Part shown: piece after piece, positions 60,309-64,000 of the stretch | Layout: each line of letters opens with the position of its first letter | How positions within the stretch are numbered: the first letter of the stretch is position 1 | NCBI GenBank assembly: GCA_947498125.1 | Contig: CANMJH010000001.1 | Coordinates: forward strand, 1,550,001 to 1,614,000 | DNA from: an uncultured Nioella sp. | GTDB taxonomy: Bacteria > Pseudomonadota > Alphaproteobacteria > Rhodobacterales > Rhodobacteraceae | Reading direction: 5' to 3' | Length of the DNA: 64,000 nt | Position numbers and translations under genes: made by a program | The notes under the pieces: generated by a model | Database searches by the model: none | Told to the model about the DNA's origin: nothing | Seen by the model: only the letters and a program-made list of their open reading frames with translations

Positions 60309-61850
60309 ATGTTTGATGCCTCTCGCCCCGAAAGCCTTGCGCGCACCTCAACCGTTGCCTTTCATGGTCTCGAGGCCAAACGGGTTGAGGTGCAATGCGC
60401 GATTACCCCCGGCCTTCCGGCTTTTTCTATTGTTGGCCTGCCGGACAAGGCCGTCAGCGAAGCCCGCGACCGTGTCCGGACCGCGTTTTCGACGATGGCC
60501 ATCGCCCTGCCCTCAAAGCGCGTTACCATAAACTTATCGCCCGCGGACCTGCCCAAAGAGGGCTCGCATTATGATTTGCCTATAGCGATGGCACTTTTGG
60601 CGGCAATTGGGGTCGTTCCCCATGAACGCGTGGAACAAGCGCTAAGCCTGGGGGAAATGTCCCTTGATGGCTCGCTTGTCCAAGTTCTGGGTGCGCTGCC
60701 CGCCGCTCTGGCCGCTGCCGAGGATGACAGAACGCTTTTTTGCCCGTCTGCTTGCGGGCCCGAGGCGGCTTGGGTCGGGGCGACATCCGTTTTTGCGGCG
60801 CGAAATCTAGGCGAGATCATTTCGCATCTTACCGACGCCATGCCCCTTTCAGCCGCAAAGCCGGGCGAGGTGGTCCTAGACACCGGTACACGCGACTTGG
60901 CCGAAGTGCGCGGTCAGGAACGCGCCAAACGTGCACTAGAAATCGCAGCCGCCGGGCGACATCATTTCTTGATGGTTGGCGCGCCCGGTTCGGGAAAATC
61001 AATGTTGGCGGCCCGCCTGCCGGGATTATTGCCGCCGATGTCAGCGCCAGAAGCGCTTGAGACCTCGATGGTGCATTCTTTGGCCGGGCTTCTGGACGAG
61101 GGGGGCATTTCGCGCACCCGGCCTTACCGCGCCCCGCATCACACTGCATCGATGGCCGCTATTGTCGGCGGCGGGCGCGGCGCTAAACCTGGCGAAGTTA
61201 GCCTTGCCCATAACGGCGTACTTTTTCTGGACGAATTCCCCGAATACACCCGTCCGGTGTTGGAAACTCTGCGCCAACCGATCGAGACCGGCGAAGTTGT
61301 GGTGGCTCGCGCAAATGCCCACGTCACCTATCCGTGCCGGTTCTTGCTGGTCGCTGCCGCCAACCCTTGCCGGTGTGGCCATCTTTACGACGCCGATCAG
61401 GCCTGCGGGCGGGCGCCGCTGTGTGGTGAAGATTACATGGGTAAAATCTCAGGCCCGCTTATGGACCGCTTTGACCTAAGGCTTGAGGTGCCGCCGGTTC
61501 GCTTCTCTGATTTGGACTCGGCGCCAACCGGCGAAAGCACAGCGACAGTTGCAGAACGCATCGCTGCAGCCCGAACCCGCCAAACCTCGCGTTTTGAAAG
61601 TTTGGGCGTAGCAGCCCGCGTTAATGCCGATGCAGAAGGCAGATTATTGGACCAAATCGCCGAACCGGACGAGGAAGGTCGCGACATGCTCTTAAAGGCG
61701 GCCGAAAAGTTCCGTCTGACTGCGCGCGGATATCATCGCATTTTGCGTGTAGCCCGAACGATTGCTGATCTAGACGGCGCTGAAAATGTCCGAATGCCTC
61801 ACATTGGTGAGGCGCTTGGCTTTCGGCTGATCTCATCAAAGCAGGCCTGA
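60309..61850 (+). CDS. comM: YifB/ComM-family Mg-chelatase-like ATPase
   Basis: 513 residues. The N-terminal domain (RVEVQCAITPGLPAFSIVGL, PDKAVSEARDRVRTAFSTMA) is specific to ComM/YifB. The AAA+ domain has LMVGAPGSGKSMLAARLPGL (about residues 219-238), then FLDEFPEYTRPVLETLRQPI. ANPCRCGHLYD is the Cys-rich loop. In transformable bacteria ComM is a branch-migration helicase for incoming DNA. The stop region overlaps the end of the convergent hydrolase gene by 52 bases. Confidence 0.94.
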   Translation: MFDASRPESLARTSTVAFHGLEAKRVEVQCAITPGLPAFSIVGLPDKAVSEARDRVRTAFSTMAIALPSKRVTINLSPADLPKEGSHYDLPIAMALLAAIGVVPHERVEQALSLGEMSLDGSLVQVLGALPAALAAAEDDRTLFCPSACGPEAAWVGATSVFAARNLGEIISHLTDAMPLSAAKPGEVVLDTGTRDLAEVRGQERAKRALEIAAAGRHHFLMVGAPGSGKSMLAARLPGLLPPMSAPEALETSMVHSLAGLLDEGGISRTRPYRAPHHTASMAAIVGGGRGAKPGEVSLAHNGVLFLDEFPEYTRPVLETLRQPIETGEVVVARANAHVTYPCRFLLVAAANPCRCGHLYDADQACGRAPLCGEDYMGKISGPLMDRFDLRLEVPPVRFSDLDSAPTGESTATVAERIAAARTRQTSRFESLGVAARVNADAEGRLLDQIAEPDEEGRDMLLKAAEKFRLTARGYHRILRVARTIADLDGAENVRMPHIGEALGFRLISSKQA

Positions 61851-62719
61851 ACAAACCCACCAGCTTGCCGCAAACTCATCCGTGCTTCAGGTATCCAGCC
61901 GTCGAAAATTTGCCAAACATGCGGGGCATCTGCCTCGGCTTGCAGGCGCACTTGCGCGCCTAAGCTCGTAAGATGGCACGCCATCCGCTCTGCATCATCC
62001 CGAAGAATCTCCGTCAGCGCGTACTGAATAAGCACCGGAGGGCAGTCAGGATAAGTCGCAAAAAGAGGCGACGCGCGTGGATCGCTACGGTCCCCTCCTT
62101 GCATATAATATTCCACCAACTCATCGATCCGCTCGACGGGCAAAAGCGGGTCTGATTTGGCGTTTGCGCTTAAACTTTCCCCTGACAATGTCAGATCGGT
62201 CCAAGGCGAAAACAATACGGCACCAGCCGGATGGGTGCCCCTTTGGCAAAGCGCCGACAAAAGGGCCAAGGCAATTCCGCCGCCTGCCGAATCTCCGCCC
62301 AAGACAATATCATGCGGCTGATATCCCATTGCCATGAGCCGATCCCAAGCCCGACGCGCATCATCTATTGGCGCCGGAAAAGCGGATTTTGGAGCAAGAT
62401 GATATTCTGGCGCACAAACTTCGACCCCGGCTTGTTTTGACAATCTCGCCAACAGACCTGAATGCGTATTTGGGCTGCCCGCAATATACCCGCCGCCGTG
62501 GAAATAAAGGATGACCTTTCCCGGACGACACGGCCCGGCGCTGATCCAATGCAGACCGCCGGGACGTCGGTAATGCCGCAAGAAAGGTGGACGGCGAAAG
62601 AGAAACCGAGCGCATAGCTCCAGCCCCCGGCGCGCAGCGTCTGGGTCAGACACGCGCTTCATCAAAGGTTTGGTCACATAGCGCATCTGCCATCGCATCA
62701 ACGCCAATTGCCAGCTCAT
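61799..62719 (-). CDS. Alpha/beta hydrolase (hormone-sensitive-lipase-like)
   Basis: 306 residues. [20 protein letters not shown] provides the HGGG oxyanion hole; [20 protein letters not shown] has the nucleophile Ser in GDSAGG; catalytic Asp/His appear near [15 protein letters not shown] and [12 protein letters not shown]. Acts on ester substrates, unknown. Overlaps the gshB stop by 4 bases on the same strand (downstream gene). Confidence 0.9.
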   Translation of the reverse strand: MSWQLALMRWQMRYVTKPLMKRVSDPDAARRGLELCARFLFRRPPFLRHYRRPGGLHWISAGPCRPGKVILYFHGGGYIAGSPNTHSGLLARLSKQAGVEVCAPEYHLAPKSAFPAPIDDARRAWDRLMAMGYQPHDIVLGGDSAGGGIALALLSALCQRGTHPAGAVLFSPWTDLTLSGESLSANAKSDPLLPVERIDELVEYYMQGGDRSDPRASPLFATYPDCPPVLIQYALTEILRDDAERMACHLTSLGAQVRLQAEADAPHVWQIFDGWIPEARMSLRQAGGFVQACFDEISRKPSASPM

Positions 62720-63657
62720 GCGATTTTGGCTTCGATCGCTTCCCAGATTTTTTCCGTAATATTGACGTTATCAAAACGCTCAAGCTCTTGAATGCCCGTT
62801 GGTGAAGTGACGTTGATCTCGGTCAGCCATCCGCCGATCACGTCGATCCCCACGAAGATTTGGCCTTTTTCGCGCAAGAGCGGGCCGATAGCGGCGCAAA
62901 TCTCGCGGTCTCGGTCATCAAGTTCAATCTTCTCGGGCCGCCCGCCAACATGCATGTTCGAGCGGGTTTCTCCCTTTGCTGGGACCCGGTTGATTGCCCC
63001 CACAGGCTCTCCATCAACCAAGATGACGCGTTTGTCGCCTTTCGACACATCCGGCAGGAATTTCTGCATAATCAGCGGCTCACGATTGATCCCCGCAAAA
63101 AGCTCATGCAGCGAATTGAGGTTGCGATCCTCAGGTGTCAGACGAAAAACGCCCGCCCCGCCATTGCCGTAAAGTGGCTTCAGGATTACGTCGCCATGTT
63201 TGGCTTTGAAGGCTTTCAGCGTCTCAAGATCCCGCGCGATGGTTGTGGGCGGTGTCATATCCGGAAAATCCAGAACCAACAGTTTTTCAGGGTAATTTCG
63301 CACCCAAAACGGGTCATTCACAACAAGCGTCTCGGGGTGAATGCGATCAAGGATGTGTGTCGTCGTGATATAGCTCATGTCAAAGGGCGGGTCTTGCCGC
63401 AGCCAGACAACGTCCACATCGGCAAGATCAATCTCGACCTGATCGCCAAGCTTGAAATGATCGCCTTTCACACGCTGCACGGTCAGGGGCCAACCGGTCG
63501 CTGTCACGCGCCCTTCTTGGTAGGCGAGACGATCTGGCGTGTAATAAAATAGCTCATGCCCACGCGCCTGCGCCTCTTCGGCAATACGAAAAGTGCTGTC
63601 GGCGTCGATATCGATGGGGCCGATTGGGTCCATCTGAAAGGCAATCTTAAGAGGCAT
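62716..63657 (-). CDS. gshB: Glutathione synthetase
   Basis: 313 residues. [20 protein letters not shown] is the prokaryotic GSH-S start; [12 protein letters not shown]-like text ([20 protein letters not shown]) and [17 protein letters not shown] follow; the ATP-grasp part has [38 protein letters not shown] and [20 protein letters not shown]. Makes glutathione from gamma-glutamylcysteine and glycine. Start at 63657. Confidence 0.96.
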   Translation of the reverse strand: MPLKIAFQMDPIGPIDIDADSTFRIAEEAQARGHELFYYTPDRLAYQEGRVTATGWPLTVQRVKGDHFKLGDQVEIDLADVDVVWLRQDPPFDMSYITTTHILDRIHPETLVVNDPFWVRNYPEKLLVLDFPDMTPPTTIARDLETLKAFKAKHGDVILKPLYGNGGAGVFRLTPEDRNLNSLHELFAGINREPLIMQKFLPDVSKGDKRVILVDGEPVGAINRVPAKGETRSNMHVGGRPEKIELDDRDREICAAIGPLLREKGQIFVGIDVIGGWLTEINVTSPTGIQELERFDNVNITEKIWEAIEAKIA

Positions 63658-63732
63658 GCGCGGGCTCCGTTTCAAACTCTCCCGCATAGATGGACCGTTC
63701 ACGCCCTGCGTGCAATCCCGGCTATCGTGCCC

Positions 63733-63999
63733 TCATGCACAATAGGCATTCTCAATAATATCAAACCGCCCTGCGCCATCAACCAGCGCTACATCGATCC
63801 GAGCGTCTGCATCGCGGTGCCCGGTCACCTGACCGATATAATCTTCCGCGCTGTTGTAGATTCGCTGGATTTGCGCGCGAGACAGGCGTTCAGCCGCCCT
63901 TGCGTGGCTTCGGCTTTTCTTTACTTCGACAAAGACAAAGACGCCGTCTTTTTCAGTGACCAAATCAATCTCACCAGCCTTACCGCGCCACCTGCGTGA
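63733..63999 (-). CDS. yraN: YraN/UPF0102 family protein (5' end beyond the window)
   Basis: The frame is open to the window edge; 88 residues are visible. RRWRGKAGEIDLV matches the UPF0102 core (RGRAGEIDLIA), then VFVFVEVKKSRSHARAAERL with the 'FVEVK' nuclease-like strand, and a final RFDIIENAYCA. Related to restriction endonuclease-like (Holliday resolvase type) folds. The upstream start, and any rsmI neighbour, lie outside. Confidence 0.88.
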   Translation of the reverse strand, partial: SRRWRGKAGEIDLVTEKDGVFVFVEVKKSRSHARAAERLSRAQIQRIYNSAEDYIGQVTGHRDADARIDVALVDGAGRFDIIENAYCA

Positions 64000-64000
64000 C

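Noticed and set aside
1-64000. CRISPR array or insertion sequence
   Set aside because: No regularly spaced direct repeats of CRISPR type and no transposase reading frame were seen.

Overview
The window reads as chromosomal DNA of an alphaproteobacterium of the order Rhodobacterales (Roseobacter-like). The pointers are the style of the host proteins, a short RpoH of the RpoHII type, a CoaBC/Dut/MoeB-like cluster and a cobU/phosphatase pair. About 40 kb of the 64 kb is one integrated phage element.

Layout. Positions 1-1185 carry the end of a ThiF-rhodanese gene and thiD. A minus-strand tRNA-Ser(GCU) at 1357-1446 is the integration site. A 43-bp exact repeat (59 bp with two mismatches) of the tRNA 5' half and its upstream bases occurs at 1405-1463 and again at 41124-41182. 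Everything between is the element. From left to right it holds: a group of small, mostly plus-strand genes (1.6-4.1 kb; two HTH proteins and a nuclease-like protein); a minus-strand lysis cassette (Rz1, Rz, and a lysozyme with a holin-like membrane domain, 4.3-6.3 kb); tail-tip, fibre, tape-measure and tail genes (6.3-16.9 kb); connectors, HK97-type capsid, ClpP-like protease, portal and terminase with HNH (16.9-25.1 kb); an unrecognised minus-strand early operon headed by a phased repeat array (25.3-28.3 kb); a plus-strand pair of secreted proteins, one VasI/TagO-like; a divergent Cro/CI-type switch (29.5-30.3 kb); and a plus-strand operon ending in overlapping xis-like and tyrosine integrase genes (30.4-33.2 kb). 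The virion genes form a siphovirus-type set with gene-transfer-agent-like tail proteins. It looks complete enough to be an active prophage.

The most interesting part lies between the integrase and the right att site (33.2-41.1 kb). This visibly more A+T-rich cargo holds a class-2 OLD nuclease and a UvrD-like helicase with overlapping stop and start (Gabija-like), followed 36 bp later by an unrecognised gene. Next comes a coupled pair (membrane-anchored protein plus GNAT/DUF2156-like protein), then a decayed second copy of the integrase 3' end 43 bp from attR. The remnant suggests that a second element once sat in tandem at this tRNA and that the cargo was captured from it.

The right third (41.2-64 kb) is ordinary host chromosome: an NADP-dependent oxidoreductase, sulfatase, nucleoside hydrolase, GrpB-family protein, ychF, a VOC protein, a PhzF-family protein, trpA, a secreted lectin-like protein, lldD, an M3 oligopeptidase, a possible LAS-type peptidase, a membrane-anchored MoeB-like protein, dut, coaBC, a ChaN-family protein, rpoH, cobU, a histidine phosphatase, a GST, comM, an alpha/beta hydrolase, gshB and the start of a yraN gene. 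All assignments rest on reading motifs by eye; no database search was run.
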